Notes: generated from the letters alone by a model not told the origin. Positions 25,056 to 35,028 are shown, counted from the stretch's first letter. The stretch: DNA of 64,000 nt from Geodermatophilaceae bacterium (GCA_013812145.1 JACCTY010000098.1:1-64000); one strand, 5' to 3'. Made by a program: numbers and translations.

Positions 25056-26033
25056 TCAGGGTGTTGCCGCCACCTGCGCAACGGGACCGGCGCGGAACGA
25101 GCGGCGGTAGGCCCGCGGCGGTACGCCGCGGCGGCGTACGAACTGCTCACGCAGACCGGCGGCGGTCGTGAACCCGACCCGGCGGGCCACCTCCTCGACC
25201 GGCAGGTCGCCGGTCTCCAGCAGTTCCTCGGCTGCCTGCACGCGCTGGGCAAGCAACCAGGCCCGGGGCGTCGAGCCGGTCGCTGCATGAAAGTGCCGGG
25301 CGAAGGAGCGCGGGCTCATCAGCGCGCGGGCCGCCAACGTCTGCACCGTCAGGTCGGTGTGCAGGTTCGCCTGCATCCACGCCAGTACGCCGCCGAGCCG
25401 GTCGGAGGAGCCGATCTCCGGCAGCGGCGAGTCGATGAACTGGGCCTGACCACCGTCGCGGTGGGGCGGCACGACCATCGAGCGGGCGACGGCGTTTGCC
25501 GCGTGCGCGCCGAACTCCCGCCGCAGCAGGTACAGGCACAGGTCCACGCCCGCAGCGGTCCCCGCGCCGGTGAGGATCCGTCCCTCGTCCACGTAGAGCA
25601 CATCGGGATCGACGGTGACTGCCGGAAACCGGGAGGCCAGCGCGTCGGCCGTGCTCCAGTGGGTGGTTGCCCGGCGGCCGTCGAGCAGCCCGGCGGCGGC
25701 GAGGACGAACGCGCCCGTGCAGTGGCTCGCTATGGTCGCCCCCCGGTCGTAGGCGGCCCGCAGGGCGGCGAGCAGTGGCTCGCCCGGCAACACGTCGAAG
25801 TCCTCCCACGCCAGGATGTGGATCAGATCGGCCGATTCCAGCCGCTCCAGGCCGTGCTCCACTGCGATGACAACGCCGCTGTCGAGTCGCACCAGGCCGG
25901 GCTGTGGAGCAGCAACGGCGAAATCGAAGCGTGGCAGACCCACTGCTGAGCGGTCGTAGCCGAAGACCTCGCCGACCACACCGAGACCGAATCCGCCGGA
26001 ATTCTGCAGCAGCACCGCGACAACATCCCGCAC
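25056..26033 (-). CDS. GlxA-family transcriptional regulator (DJ-1/PfpI plus AraC domains)
   Basis: The protein has 325 residues. Residues about 1-190 are a DJ-1/PfpI-like amidotransferase fold: IASHCTGAFVLAAAGLLDGRRAT contains the Cys at the nucleophile elbow, followed by TTHW. Residues about 210-315 are two AraC-type helix-turn-helices (LTVQTLAARALMSPRSFARHF; LPVEEVARRVGFTTAAGLREQF). It is probably a ligand-responsive activator; the target is unknown. The start is GTG 26033. It is divergent from a small CxC protein gene. Confidence 0.92.
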   Translation of the reverse strand: MRDVVAVLLQNSGGFGLGVVGEVFGYDRSAVGLPRFDFAVAAPQPGLVRLDSGVVIAVEHGLERLESADLIHILAWEDFDVLPGEPLLAALRAAYDRGATIASHCTGAFVLAAAGLLDGRRATTHWSTADALASRFPAVTVDPDVLYVDEGRILTGAGTAAGVDLCLYLLRREFGAHAANAVARSMVVPPHRDGGQAQFIDSPLPEIGSSDRLGGVLAWMQANLHTDLTVQTLAARALMSPRSFARHFHAATGSTPRAWLLAQRVQAAEELLETGDLPVEEVARRVGFTTAAGLREQFVRRRGVPPRAYRRSFRAGPVAQVAATP

Positions 26034-26115
26034 AGGAGTCAGTGTGGCAGATTTGTTGCGAACATGGTCAGTCCTGCCACTCGTTCTGGCCAGTTGGCGG
26101 GTGCAAACTCAGCCC

Positions 26116-26274
26116 ATGATGCTCATTCACTGCCCCAGCTTGGGGGACGAGCTGATCCCTCCGCGGCGCATCCACTCCCTGACGAACACCGATCACGGCA
26201 TCCTCATGCGCATCAACTGCTACTGCGGCCGGCGCCACGTCGTACGCACCGGCCGTCGGGCTCAGGCGCTGTGA
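26116..26274 (+). CDS. Small Cys/His-containing protein, unknown function
   Basis: This protein has 52 residues (51 if ATG 26119 is used). It reads MMLIHCPSLGDELIP, then RIHSLTNTDHGILM, then INCYCGRRHVVRTGRR. The HCP and CYC pairs and the GILM..I.CYCGR pattern suggest a degenerate zinc ribbon; similar short proteins occur in other actinobacteria, from memory. An upstream GTG/ATG extension to 26044 looks less protein-like. It ends 1 nt before the regX3 stop on the other strand. Confidence 0.6.
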   Translation: MMLIHCPSLGDELIPPRRIHSLTNTDHGILMRINCYCGRRHVVRTGRRAQAL

Positions 26275-26275
26275 T

Positions 26276-26956
26276 TCAGGCTTCGAACTTGTAGCCGAGA
26301 CCGCGCACCGTCACCAGGTGTTTCGGGCGCGCCGGGTCCGGTTCCAGCTTCGCCCGTAGCCGCTTCACGTGGACGTCGAGCGTTTTTGTGTCGCCCACGT
26401 AGTCCGCGCCCCACACCCGGTCGATCAGCTGGCCGCGGGTGAGGACCCGCCCGGCATTGCGCAGGAGCAGCTCGAGCAGGTCGAACTCCTTGAGCGGCAG
26501 AGCCCGCACCTCGCCGTTGACCGTGACGACATGCCGCTCCGGATCCATCCGCACCGGCCCAACCTCCAGGGTCGGTACGCCGATGTCCTCGGCCTCGTTC
26601 TGTCGGCGCAGCACCGCCCGTATCCGCGCCACGAGCTCCCGCGCGGAGTACGGCTTCGTGACGTAGTCGTCGGCGCCGAGCTCCAGCCCGACAACCTTGT
26701 CGATCTCGGTGTCCTTGGCAGTCAACATGATGATCGGAACCGGTGACCGCTGCCGGAGCGACCGGCAGACCTCCGTGCCCGGCAGTCCGGGAAGCATCAG
26801 GTCGAGCAGCACGATGTCGGCCCCCGCACGATCGAACTCGGTGAGCGCGTCCGGACCGGTGGCGGCTATCGCTACCTCGAAGCCCTCCCGGCGCAGCATG
26901 TAGGACAGTGCGTCGGAGAAGGACTCCTCGTCCTCGACGACGAGGACTTTGGTCAT
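26276..26956 (-). CDS. regX3: Response regulator RegX3, OmpR/PhoB type
   Basis: The protein has 226 residues. The receiver has an acidic cluster VVEDEE, phospho-Asp in IVLLDLMLPG, and Lys in DDYVTKPYSARELVARI. The C-terminal winged helix contains LPLKEFDLLELLLRNAGRVL, RVWG and VHVKRLRAKLEPDP, ending RGLGYKFEA. It works with SenX3, whose TGA overlaps this ATG (ATGA), in sensing phosphate limitation, and activates pst genes in mycobacteria. Candidate targets in this window are the PHO-box-like repeats at 51979 and 52770. Confidence 0.94.
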   Translation of the reverse strand: MTKVLVVEDEESFSDALSYMLRREGFEVAIAATGPDALTEFDRAGADIVLLDLMLPGLPGTEVCRSLRQRSPVPIIMLTAKDTEIDKVVGLELGADDYVTKPYSARELVARIRAVLRRQNEAEDIGVPTLEVGPVRMDPERHVVTVNGEVRALPLKEFDLLELLLRNAGRVLTRGQLIDRVWGADYVGDTKTLDVHVKRLRAKLEPDPARPKHLVTVRGLGYKFEA

Positions 26957-28176
26957 GAGTGCGCCTCCTGGGTTTGGCGGGGCGACAGGGCCAGGTCGGG
27001 GGCGAGCGGGACACGCAACGTGAACGTCGAGCCGGCGCCGAGCTGGCTGCTCACCCGGACTCCCCCGCCATGGTTGGTGGCGATGTGCTTGACGATGGCC
27101 AGGCCCAGTCCGTTGCCTCCGGTGGCGGTGGCGCGGGCCGGGTCGACCCGGTAGAAGCGCTCGAAGATGCGGGCCTGGTCGCCGGGCGGGATGCCCTCGC
27201 CCTGGTCGATCACCGCGATCTCGGCGAAGCCGGACTGGCTCCGCGCGGCCACGGTCACGGTCGTGCCGGGGCTGCTGTACGCAACCGCGTTCGCCAGTAG
27301 GTTCGTCAACGCTGTCACCAACTGACCCTCGGCCCCCAGCACGACCTCCTCCGCGGCTCCGCTGACGGAAAGTCTGATCGCCCTGGCGTCGGCCGCCAGT
27401 CGGGTTCGGTCCATCGCCTCAGCAATAACGACCCGCACCGAGACCGGGTTGCGTTCGGGCAGCGGCTCGCCGCCCTGCAGCCGGGACAAGTCGATCAGCT
27501 CCCGGACCAGCCGGTTCAGGCGCTGCGCCTCGTGCACAGCTCGAGCGGAGAATCGGCGGATCGCCTCCGGGTCGTTGGACGCGTCCTGCATCGCCTCGGC
27601 CAGCAGGGACAGCGCCCCCACCGGGGTCTTCAGCTCGTGGCTGACGTTGGCCATGAAGTCCCGGCGTACGTCCTCGATCCTCCTCGATTCGGTGACGTCA
27701 AGCAGAAGCAACGCGACCGTCCCCCGATTGTCCAGGCGCATGGCCTGTACGCCGACGGTGCGCGGGCCGGCACCCAGCAACTCCGCCGTCAACCGCACGT
27801 CCTCCTGCCGTTGGCCGGTACGCCGAACCGTGGCGGCGAGCCGGAGCAGGTGCGGCACCGCCAGCTCGCGGCCCCTGACCACGCCGAGCCCCCGGGCCGC
27901 GGCATTCGCCAGAATGACCGAGTCGTCGGCGTCCACGACCACGGCGCCAGGTTCCATGAGTTCCACCACGCGACGTGCGACGTCGAAGCCCACCGTGGGC
28001 TGCGTCGGTTCAGTCGCCGATCGGCGGCGCATCGCGACCAGGGCGAGCGCCAAGGAGATGCCCGCCACGAGTCCCGCCAGCGCGATCAGGGCCTCCACGC
28101 GATGATCGTAGATCTGCCGCCCGACACTGTTGACCAGTGGCGACGGGCGGCGCGGAGTTGGTCGGCCAGAGTTCAC
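26953..28176 (-). CDS. senX3: Sensor histidine kinase SenX3
   Basis: The protein has 407 residues. A TM segment at about residues 29-48 (ALIALAGLVAGISLALALVA) is followed by a PAS-like region (VVELMEPGAVVVDADDSVIL). HisKA carries the phospho-acceptor His in DFMANVSHELKTPVGAL. HATPase has NLLANAVAYS, DQGEGIPP, FERFYRVDPAR and GGNGLGLAIVKHI. It shares a 4-nt overlap with regX3. As in mycobacteria it lies just downstream of gpm. The start may be later than the ATG used, for example a GTG before the TM helix. Confidence 0.93.
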   Translation of the reverse strand: MNSGRPTPRRPSPLVNSVGRQIYDHRVEALIALAGLVAGISLALALVAMRRRSATEPTQPTVGFDVARRVVELMEPGAVVVDADDSVILANAAARGLGVVRGRELAVPHLLRLAATVRRTGQRQEDVRLTAELLGAGPRTVGVQAMRLDNRGTVALLLLDVTESRRIEDVRRDFMANVSHELKTPVGALSLLAEAMQDASNDPEAIRRFSARAVHEAQRLNRLVRELIDLSRLQGGEPLPERNPVSVRVVIAEAMDRTRLAADARAIRLSVSGAAEEVVLGAEGQLVTALTNLLANAVAYSSPGTTVTVAARSQSGFAEIAVIDQGEGIPPGDQARIFERFYRVDPARATATGGNGLGLAIVKHIATNHGGGVRVSSQLGAGSTFTLRVPLAPDLALSPRQTQEAHS

Positions 28177-28198
28177 CCGCCGGAAGCTCCGCGTTTGC

Positions 28199-28945
28199 CT
28201 ATCGGCCTTGGTTCTTCACCGCTTCGATCGCCGCAGCCGCCGCCTCTGGATCGAGGTACTGGCCGCCGGGGGTCCGTGGCCGCAACTGCTCGTCCAGGTC
28301 GTAGCGCACCGGCACTCCAGTCGGGATGTTCAGCGCCACGACTGCCTTGTCGCTCAGGTCGTCCAGATGCTTCACGAGCGCCCGGAGGCTGTTGCCGTGC
28401 GCGACGACCAGGACCGTACGACCCGTCGTCAGGTCGGGCACGATGGCGTCGTACCAGTACGGCAGCATTCGAACGACGACATCCTTGAGGCATTCGGTGT
28501 CCGGTCGCAGTTCCGGCGGAAGTGCGATGTACCGCGGGTCGTCGTACTGACTCCATTCGCCGTCGCGGGGCAGCGGCGGCGGCGGCGTGTCGTACGAGCG
28601 GCGCCAGAGCAGGAACTGCTCCTCGCCGTACTCCTTGAGCGTCGCGGCCTTGTCCTTGCCCTGTAGCGCGCCGTAGTGGCGCTCGTTCAGCCGCCAGCTC
28701 CGGCGTACCGGGATCCACGACCGCTCGGCGGTGGACAGGGTGGCGGTCGCCGTCTCGATCGCGCGGCGCAGCACAGATGTGTGGAGTACGTCGGGGAGCA
28801 GATCGTGCTCCACCAGGAGTTCACCGCCGCGCCGGGCTTCCTGGAACCCGAGGTCGGTCAGGCCCACGTCCACCCAGCCGGTGAACAGATTCTTCTCGTT
28901 CCAGTCGCTCTGCCCGTGCCGGAGCAGGACCAGGGTGCCGATCAC
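28199..28945 (-). CDS. gpmA: 2,3-bisphosphoglycerate-dependent phosphoglycerate mutase
   Basis: A glycolytic enzyme interconverting 3- and 2-phosphoglycerate. The protein has 248 residues. The catalytic His is in [20 protein letters not shown]; the second His is in [30 protein letters not shown] provides substrate contacts. The GTG at 28945 overlaps the TGA of the YbjN gene (GTGA), and [11 protein letters not shown] matches the usual N-terminus. senX3 follows after 22 nt, so it probably shares the mshA-YbjN-gpm-senX3-regX3 transcript. Confidence 0.96.
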   Translation of the reverse strand: MIGTLVLLRHGQSDWNEKNLFTGWVDVGLTDLGFQEARRGGELLVEHDLLPDVLHTSVLRRAIETATATLSTAERSWIPVRRSWRLNERHYGALQGKDKAATLKEYGEEQFLLWRRSYDTPPPPLPRDGEWSQYDDPRYIALPPELRPDTECLKDVVVRMLPYWYDAIVPDLTTGRTVLVVAHGNSLRALVKHLDDLSDKAVVALNIPTGVPVRYDLDEQLRPRTPGGQYLDPEAAAAAIEAVKNQGR

Positions 28946-29442
28946 CGACCCATCCTGGCATCGGGGTCGGCGAACGCGGCGAACGCCCGCAGGTTGGCGA
29001 GTGACTCCCCGCGTTTCGCCCGCCACTCCCATTCCCGCCTGATCGACGACCCGAAGCCGATCTCCAGCATCGTGTTGAAATGCTCGTCCGCGTAGCTCAG
29101 CACCGCGCCGAGCAGCCGATCGAGTTCATCTGCGTCCACAGTGGACAGTGGCAACCGCCCGGTGAGGTAGATGTCGCCGACCTGGTCGATGCTGAACGCG
29201 ACGCCGAACAGCTTGGCGTTCAGCTGGAGCAGGTACTCCCACAGCTGCTCACGGTTCTCGTCCGGCTGCCGGCAGACGAACGCCGATACCCGCAACGAGT
29301 GCTCGCCGACGACGAGCCAGCAGTTCGTCTGCAGCTTCTTCTCTCCCGGCAACGTCACGAGATACCGCCCCGGCCCCGGCGACTGGTAGTCCAGCCCCCG
29401 CTCGCCGAGGGCGGCGCGGATGACGTCGTCGGGGACAGTCAT
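28942..29442 (-). CDS. YbjN-domain protein
   Basis: The protein has 166 residues. The YbjN/CesT-like fold is indicated by [50 protein letters not shown] and [20 protein letters not shown]. The family resembles type III secretion chaperones, but the role in actinobacteria is unknown. ATG 29442 overlaps the mshA stop (ATGA), and its own stop overlaps the gpm start. Conserved linkage with mshA and gpm is seen in mycobacteria too. Confidence 0.88.
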   Translation of the reverse strand: MTVPDDVIRAALGERGLDYQSPGPGRYLVTLPGEKKLQTNCWLVVGEHSLRVSAFVCRQPDENREQLWEYLLQLNAKLFGVAFSIDQVGDIYLTGRLPLSTVDADELDRLLGAVLSYADEHFNTMLEIGFGSSIRREWEWRAKRGESLANLRAFAAFADPDARMGR

Positions 29443-30737
29443 CCGACCACCGGCACGGCGTACGACGGAGCATGCCTCGCCTCGGCGTACACCGCGAGCA
29501 GCTCGCCGGCGGTGCGGTCCCACGAGAAGCCGGTCGCATATTGGACGGCACCGGCGGCGAGCGATGCGGCGAGCGGCTTGTCCACGATCAACCGGCGTAC
29601 CGCGGCGGCGTAATCGGCCGGGTCGTGCCCGGCCACGAGCAGGCCCGACCGCCCGTGGGAGACGGCCGTGGTCAGCCCGCCCACCGCCGCCGCGACGACA
29701 GGTGTGCCGCAGGCCTGTGACTCGAGGGCGACCAGGCCGAAGGACTCGTTGTAGCTCGGCACCACCGTCACGTCGGCGGCCCGGTAGAAGTCGGCTAACC
29801 GGTCCGGCGAGACCGGCCGTTCGAAGCGCATCTGCTCGGCGATTCCCAGGTGTGCGGCCAGATTCTGCAGCGCGTGCGGCTCGTCCAGGCCGGTGCCGCT
29901 CGGCGCACCGACGACAATGACCCGCAGCCGGCGAGCCAGGTCGGGATCGTCCTCGACCAGCCGTGCGGCGGCGCGCAGCAGAATGTCGGGTGCCTTGAGC
30001 GGCTGGATCCGTCCCACGAAGAGCAGGACGAGGGCGTCGGTCGGTACCCCCACGGCGGCGCGGGCAATTGCCTGGTCACCGGACTGGTACCGGTCGAGGT
30101 CGACACCAGGAGCGATCGTGTGCACCCGGTCCGGGTCCGCGGCGTACAGGGTGACGAGGTCGCGGGCCTCCTGGCCGGTGGAGGCGATCAGCCGGTCGGC
30201 CTCCGCCACCACCTGCTCCTCGCCGATCACCCGCGCGCGCGGCTCGGGCATGTCGCCATCGGCCAGCAGGGAGTTCTTCACCTTGGCCAGAGTGTGGGCG
30301 CTGTGGATCAGCGGCACCCCCCACCGGTCACGGGCCAGCCAGCCGACCTGGCCCGACAGCCAGTAGTGCGAGTGGATCAAGTCGAAGTAGCCCGGCTCGT
30401 GCATCGCCTCGGCGCGCAGGACACCGCTGGTGAACGCGCACAGCTGAGCCGGCAGATCGTTCTTACCAAGGCCTTCGTACGGTCCGGCGATCACATGGTG
30501 GACGGTGACGCCGGGAGCCATCTCGACAACCGGTGGGAGGTCGCTGGACGTCGCGCGGGTGAAGATCTCCACGTCGATGCCCCACGCGGCGAGCCGGCGA
30601 GACACCTCGACGATGTAGACGTTCATGCCGCCGGCGTCCCCCGCGCCCGGTTGGTCCAGCGGGCTGGTGTGCACCGACAGCGTTGCGACCCGCCGCGGCA
30701 GCCGGGCAGGCGTGGGGGTCCCATTGACCGCGTCCAT
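29439..30737 (-). CDS. mshA: D-inositol-3-phosphate glycosyltransferase MshA
   Basis: First committed step of mycothiol synthesis: transfers GlcNAc from UDP-GlcNAc to 1L-myo-inositol-1-phosphate. The protein has 432 residues and is a GT4-fold enzyme. The N-terminal acceptor region is [20 protein letters not shown], followed by [15 protein letters not shown]. The donor-site motifs are [27 protein letters not shown] and ACGTPVVAA. The ATG at 30737 follows GAGGAGGGGTGGGGC, a strong Shine-Dalgarno. MshD is encoded at 51 kb, so at least two mycothiol genes are present. Confidence 0.95.
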   Translation of the reverse strand: MDAVNGTPTPARLPRRVATLSVHTSPLDQPGAGDAGGMNVYIVEVSRRLAAWGIDVEIFTRATSSDLPPVVEMAPGVTVHHVIAGPYEGLGKNDLPAQLCAFTSGVLRAEAMHEPGYFDLIHSHYWLSGQVGWLARDRWGVPLIHSAHTLAKVKNSLLADGDMPEPRARVIGEEQVVAEADRLIASTGQEARDLVTLYAADPDRVHTIAPGVDLDRYQSGDQAIARAAVGVPTDALVLLFVGRIQPLKAPDILLRAAARLVEDDPDLARRLRVIVVGAPSGTGLDEPHALQNLAAHLGIAEQMRFERPVSPDRLADFYRAADVTVVPSYNESFGLVALESQACGTPVVAAAVGGLTTAVSHGRSGLLVAGHDPADYAAAVRRLIVDKPLAASLAAGAVQYATGFSWDRTAGELLAVYAEARHAPSYAVPVVG

Positions 30738-30781
30738 GCCCCACCCCTCCTCAGCCGTACCGTTCGGGCAAGATCGCCCTC

Positions 30782-31555
30782 ATGAGCGCCAACCCCATCG
30801 GAGTTGTTCCTGATTCCCCAACCCGGGTGGCGGTCGTCACCGGAGCGAGCAGCGGGATCGGCGCGGCGACGGCGCGGCGGCTGGCCGCGGACGGCTTCCA
30901 CGTCGTACTAGGTGCCCGGCGTGCCGACCGGATCGAACAACTGGCCGCGGAGCTGAGCGGCGAGGCGTACCCGCTGGACGTCACCGACCAGGCGTCGGTG
31001 GACGCGTTCTGCTCCGCCGTACCGGTGGCTCATGTCCTGGTCAACAACGCCGGCGGCGCGGTCGGGATGGACCCGGTCGCGACCGCCGATGTCGAGGACT
31101 GGGCGCGGATGTACGACGTCAACGTGCTCGGGGTGGTTCGGATGACGCAGGCGCTGCTGCCCGCGCTGATCGCCAGCGGCCGCGGCGACGTCGTGTTCGT
31201 GGGGTCGACGGCGGGAATGATCAACTATGAGGGCGGTGCGGGCTACACCGCCGCGAAGCACGGGACCCATGCGGTCGCGGAGACGCTGCGGCTGGAGCTG
31301 TGCGGTCAGCCGGTCCGGGTGATGGTCGTCGCGCCAGGGATGGTCAGGACCGAGGAGTTTTCCCTGCACCGCTTCGGCGGGGACAGCGAGCGGGCCGAAG
31401 CGGTGTACGCCGGCGTACGGGAACCGCTCGTCGCCGAGGACATCGCCGACTGCATCGGCTGGATGGTCACCCGGCCGCACCACGTCAACGTGGACCTGCT
31501 CGTGGTCCGGCCGATCGCCCAGGCCGCCCAGCACAAGGTCCACCGCGAAAGTTAG
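30782..31555 (+). CDS. Short-chain dehydrogenase/reductase
   Basis: The protein has 257 residues and is a classical SDR: the nucleotide motif VVTGASSGIGAATARRL, VLVNNAGGAVGMDP, catalytic Ser in VFVGSTAGMINYEG, and the Tyr/Lys pair GYTAAKHGTHA. GARRADR after strand 2 favours NADP. The YdfG/serine 3-dehydrogenase-like subgroup is likely, but the substrate is not defined. It is divergent from mshA (44 nt between starts) and its last 4 nt overlap the convergent acyl-CoA dehydrogenase. Confidence 0.9.
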   Translation: MSANPIGVVPDSPTRVAVVTGASSGIGAATARRLAADGFHVVLGARRADRIEQLAAELSGEAYPLDVTDQASVDAFCSAVPVAHVLVNNAGGAVGMDPVATADVEDWARMYDVNVLGVVRMTQALLPALIASGRGDVVFVGSTAGMINYEGGAGYTAAKHGTHAVAETLRLELCGQPVRVMVVAPGMVRTEEFSLHRFGGDSERAEAVYAGVREPLVAEDIADCIGWMVTRPHHVNVDLLVVRPIAQAAQHKVHRES

Positions 31556-32721
31556 GTGAACGCGGCGAGGCCGGTGATGGCCTGGCCGAGTACCAGCGTG
31601 TGCACCTCGGAGGTGCCCTCGTACGTGAGCACCGACTCGAGATTGTTCATGTGCCGGATCACGGGATACTCCAGCGTCACCCCACTCGCGCCGAGCACGG
31701 TGCGCGCCTCGCGGCAGATCTTGAGCGCCTCCCGGCAGTTGTTGAGCTTGCCGATGCTCACCTGTTCCGGCGTCAGCCCGACCGCATCCTTGCGCCGCCC
31801 CAGATGCATGGCCAGCAGCAGACCCTTGTGCAGCTCCAGCGCCATGTTCACGAGCTTTGCCTGGGTCAGCTGGAAGCCGCCGATCGGCCGGTCGAACTGC
31901 ACCCGCGTCTTGGCGTACTCCACGGCGCACTCGTACGACGACCGCGCCGCGCCCATCGAGCCGAAGATGATCCCGAACCGCGCCTCGGTGAGGCAGCCCA
32001 GCGGCCCGGCGATGCCCCTCGCCTCGGGCAGCATCGCGTCGGCGGGCAGCCGCACGTCGTCGAGCAGCAGTTCGCTGGTGACTGACGCCCGCAGCGACAT
32101 CTTGCGGGTGATGTTCCGTGTGCTGAAGCCCTCCGTGCCGGCTGGGACGAGGAAGCCGCGCACCCCTTCTTCGGCCCGCGCCCATACGATCGCGACGTCG
32201 GCGATCGAGCCGTTCGTGATCCACATCTTGGTGCCGTTGAGGATCCAGTCGTCCCCCTCTTTTCGGGCGGTGGCGCGCATCCCGGCCGGGTTCGAGCCGA
32301 AGTCCGGCTCGGTCAAACCGAAGCAGCCGATTGCCCTACCGGCAGCCATCTCGGGCAGCCAACGCTGCTTCTGCTCCTCGCTGCCGTACTTCCAGATCGC
32401 GAACATCGCCAGCGATCCCTGCACGGAGACCATGCTGCGCAGTCCCGAGTCGATCGCCTCTAGTTCCAGGCAGGCCAGCCCGTACGCAGTCGCGCTGGTC
32501 CCGGCACAGCCGTAGCCCTCGAGATGCATGCCGAGCAGACCGAGTTCGCCGAGTTCCGGTGCGAGTTCGCGCGGGATGTGTCCTTCCTCGAACCACTCCG
32601 CAATGTGTGGCGCCACCCGCTTCTCCCCGAAGCTCCTGACTGTCTCGCGGATCGCCCGTTCCTCCGCGGTGAGCATCTCGTCGATACCGAGCAGGTCAGT
32701 GGGGTCTGCGGCAGCGGGCAT
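31552..32721 (-). CDS. Acyl-CoA dehydrogenase, glutaryl-CoA dehydrogenase-like
   Basis: The protein has 389 residues. The FAD enzyme motifs are IGCFGLTEPDFGSNPAGM, WILNGTKMWITNGSIAD and RVQFDRPIGGFQLTQAKL, with the catalytic Glu in LTYEGTSEVHTLVLG. The sequence tracks glutaryl-CoA dehydrogenase (GcdH), which oxidises and decarboxylates glutaryl-CoA in lysine/tryptophan breakdown. The Arg/substrate determinants were not verified, so a general short-chain role is possible. It is followed downstream by the SDR on the other strand; murB lies 10 nt upstream on the same strand. Confidence 0.9.
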   Translation of the reverse strand: MPAAADPTDLLGIDEMLTAEERAIRETVRSFGEKRVAPHIAEWFEEGHIPRELAPELGELGLLGMHLEGYGCAGTSATAYGLACLELEAIDSGLRSMVSVQGSLAMFAIWKYGSEEQKQRWLPEMAAGRAIGCFGLTEPDFGSNPAGMRATARKEGDDWILNGTKMWITNGSIADVAIVWARAEEGVRGFLVPAGTEGFSTRNITRKMSLRASVTSELLLDDVRLPADAMLPEARGIAGPLGCLTEARFGIIFGSMGAARSSYECAVEYAKTRVQFDRPIGGFQLTQAKLVNMALELHKGLLLAMHLGRRKDAVGLTPEQVSIGKLNNCREALKICREARTVLGASGVTLEYPVIRHMNNLESVLTYEGTSEVHTLVLGQAITGLAAFT

Positions 32722-32731
32722 GCGCGGTCTC

Positions 32732-33778
32732 CTAGAGAGTGCAGTTGACGAACTTGGGCTCGGGACGCAGTTCTACACCGAACCGGGTTCTGGTGCCGTC
32801 GCGCACCTGGCGCGCCAGGGTCAAGAGGTCCGCCGTGCGGGCGGCGCCCCGGTTCGTCAGCGCGAGCGTGTGCTTCGTGGACAGCCGCACGGGTCCGTCG
32901 CCGTACCCCTTCGTGAACCCGGACTGCTCGATCAGCCAGCCGGCGGACAGCTTCGTTCCCGACTCGGCCGGCCAGGACGGGTACGCCGTTCCGGGCTCCA
33001 GGCGCCGCTCGAACGCCGCCAGCTCCGCCTCGTCGAGGATCGGGTTGGTGAAGAAGGACCCGGCGCTCCAGGTGTCGTTGTCGTCGGGGTCCAGCACCAT
33101 GCCCTTTCCGCGGCGCAGTTCCAGTACGGCGTCCCGTACCTCGGCGAGCGGCACCTGGGCACCGGGTTGTACGCCGAGTGCACGGGCAAGTTCGGCGTAC
33201 GCGATGGGTCGGCTCAGTACCGAGATAGGCAGCCGGAGTCCCACGTCCAGGACGACGTACCGATCGGTGTGCTTCAAGCGGCTTGTCCGGTAGCCGAACG
33301 CACAGTCCACAGTGGACAGTACGGCGACCATGTCTGCATCACGGTCCCAAACGGTGACGTCGGTGAGCGTCTGTGCGACGTCCTGGCCGTAGGCGCCGAC
33401 GTTCTGCACGGGCGTAGCGCCGGTCCGGCCCGGGATCCCGGACAGGCACTCGATTCCCGCCCACCCCGCCGTCACGGCGCGGGCCACCAGGCCGTCCCAG
33501 TCGGCGCCGGCGGCGACGCGGAGCAGCACCTCGTCGCCGTCCCGGCGTACGTCGATGCCGTCGGTCCGGATCAGCACGGTGACGCCTGGCCAGCCCTCGT
33601 CGGCGACGACGAGGTTGCTGCCGCCGCCGACCAGGAGCACCGGCTCACCAGCCGCATCAGCCGTCCGGACGGCGGCGACCAGTTCCGGGGCCGTGCCGGT
33701 GCAGACGAGCCGCCCAACCGGGCCGCCGAGCCGCAACGTCGTCAGCTCGGCGAGCGTCAGGACGGCGACCTCGGACAC
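32732..33778 (-). CDS. murB: UDP-N-acetylenolpyruvoylglucosamine reductase
   Basis: Second step of UDP-MurNAc synthesis for peptidoglycan: NADPH-dependent reduction of the enolpyruvyl group. The protein has 348 residues. The FAD-binding segment is LLVGGGSNLVV, then GIECLSGIPGRTGATPVQNVGAYGQ with active-site Arg; SAGSFFTNPIL carries the catalytic Ser; the C-terminal acid lies in GVELRPEPKFV. It starts 22 nt inside the 3' end of the upstream sigma-factor gene. An internal TCCACAGTGGA palindrome occurs at 33306-33316. Confidence 0.96.
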   Translation of the reverse strand: MSEVAVLTLAELTTLRLGGPVGRLVCTGTAPELVAAVRTADAAGEPVLLVGGGSNLVVADEGWPGVTVLIRTDGIDVRRDGDEVLLRVAAGADWDGLVARAVTAGWAGIECLSGIPGRTGATPVQNVGAYGQDVAQTLTDVTVWDRDADMVAVLSTVDCAFGYRTSRLKHTDRYVVLDVGLRLPISVLSRPIAYAELARALGVQPGAQVPLAEVRDAVLELRRGKGMVLDPDDNDTWSAGSFFTNPILDEAELAAFERRLEPGTAYPSWPAESGTKLSAGWLIEQSGFTKGYGDGPVRLSTKHTLALTNRGAARTADLLTLARQVRDGTRTRFGVELRPEPKFVNCTL

Positions 33779-35028
33779 GCGCCCACCGTAATTGCCGCGG
33801 CGCGCTCCTGCAGCAGAGCGCGCACCCGCATGTTCTGCGTCATCGACGCCGCGCGCAGGAACTCCGCATGCGCCTCCTCGAGGCGTCCCAGCTTGGCGAG
33901 CAGGTCTCCTCGCACGCTGGCAAGCAGGTGGTACCCGTCGAGCGCCGACGTCTCGGCGATGGCATCGACGAGCTCGAGGCCCGCGGCGGGGCCGTACGCC
34001 ATACCGAGCGCGACCGCCCGGTTCAGGTCGACCACCGGCGAGGGCATGAGCTGGGACAGCGCGTCGTACAACGCCGTGATGCGCAACCAGTCGGTGAGCT
34101 CCGGCCGGACAGCGCGGGCGTGACAGGCGGCGATCGCGGCCTGCAGCGCGTAGATGCCGGCCGCCCCGCCAAGCCCCCGGGCGCGGTCGAGCGCCCGGAG
34201 ACCGCGACCGATGAGGAGATGATCCCAGCGCGCACGGTCCTGATCGAGCAATCGGACCGGCCGGCCATCCGGGCCGACCCGGGCATGCAGGCGAGACGCC
34301 TGGAGCTCCATGAGCGCCACCAGACCGTGGACCTCCGGCTCACGCGGCGCGAGTTCGGCCAGGATGCGGCCGAGGCGCAGCGCGTCCTCGCAGAGGGACG
34401 GTCGCATCCAATCGCCCCCTGCGGTTGCCGCATACCCCTCGTTGAAGATCAGGTAGACGACCTCCAGGACCGCCGGCAGCCGAGCGGCGAGCTCGTCCCC
34501 GCTAGGTACCTCGAACGGCACCCGGGCCGCGGCGAGGGTCTTCTTCGCCCGGACGATCCGCTGGGCAATCGTCGATGTCGACACGAGGAACGCCCTGGCG
34601 ATCTCCTCCGTACGCAGCCCGCCAAGCAAGCGAAGGGTGAGGGCGACCCGCCCTTCGGTAGCCAACACTGGGTGGCAGCACGTGAAGATGAGGCTCAGCA
34701 GGTCGTCGCCGATCTCGTCGTCCCGCGAGGCGTCGATCTGCACAGTCGTCATGAGGTCACGAGCGACCTGGTCCTGCTTCTGCTCGAGCCGCCTGCTGCG
34801 CCGGATCTGGTCGATCGCCTGGTTCTTCGCCGTGGCCATGAGCCAGGCCCCCGGGTTGTCGGGCACGCCCGACTCCGGCCACTTCTCCAGTGCCGAGAGG
34901 AGTGCGTCTTGCGCGAAGTCCTCGGCCAGACCGACGTCGCGAACCATCCTGACCAGGCCAGCGATCAACCTCGCGGACTCGATGCGCCAGACCGCCTCGA
35001 TGCTGCGATGCACCGAGGGGGTCGTCAC
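33757..35028 (-). CDS. ECF sigma factor with long C-terminal extension, ECF42-like
   Basis: The protein has 423 residues. Sigma region 2 is FAQDALLSALEKWPESGVP then NPGAWLMATAKNQAIDQIRR; region 4 is LRLLGGLRTEEIARAFLVSTSTIAQRIVRAKKTL. The remaining 220 residues are a TPR-like extension containing YLIFNEGYAATAGGDW and VVDLNRAVALGMAYGPAAGLE. This layout, with a YciI/DGPF protein gene next door, is characteristic of group ECF42, in which the extension rather than an anti-sigma factor controls activity. Targets usually include the DGPF gene. The stop overlaps the murB start region. Confidence 0.92.
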   Translation of the reverse strand: MTTPSVHRSIEAVWRIESARLIAGLVRMVRDVGLAEDFAQDALLSALEKWPESGVPDNPGAWLMATAKNQAIDQIRRSRRLEQKQDQVARDLMTTVQIDASRDDEIGDDLLSLIFTCCHPVLATEGRVALTLRLLGGLRTEEIARAFLVSTSTIAQRIVRAKKTLAAARVPFEVPSGDELAARLPAVLEVVYLIFNEGYAATAGGDWMRPSLCEDALRLGRILAELAPREPEVHGLVALMELQASRLHARVGPDGRPVRLLDQDRARWDHLLIGRGLRALDRARGLGGAAGIYALQAAIAACHARAVRPELTDWLRITALYDALSQLMPSPVVDLNRAVALGMAYGPAAGLELVDAIAETSALDGYHLLASVRGDLLAKLGRLEEAHAEFLRAASMTQNMRVRALLQERAAAITVGACPRSPS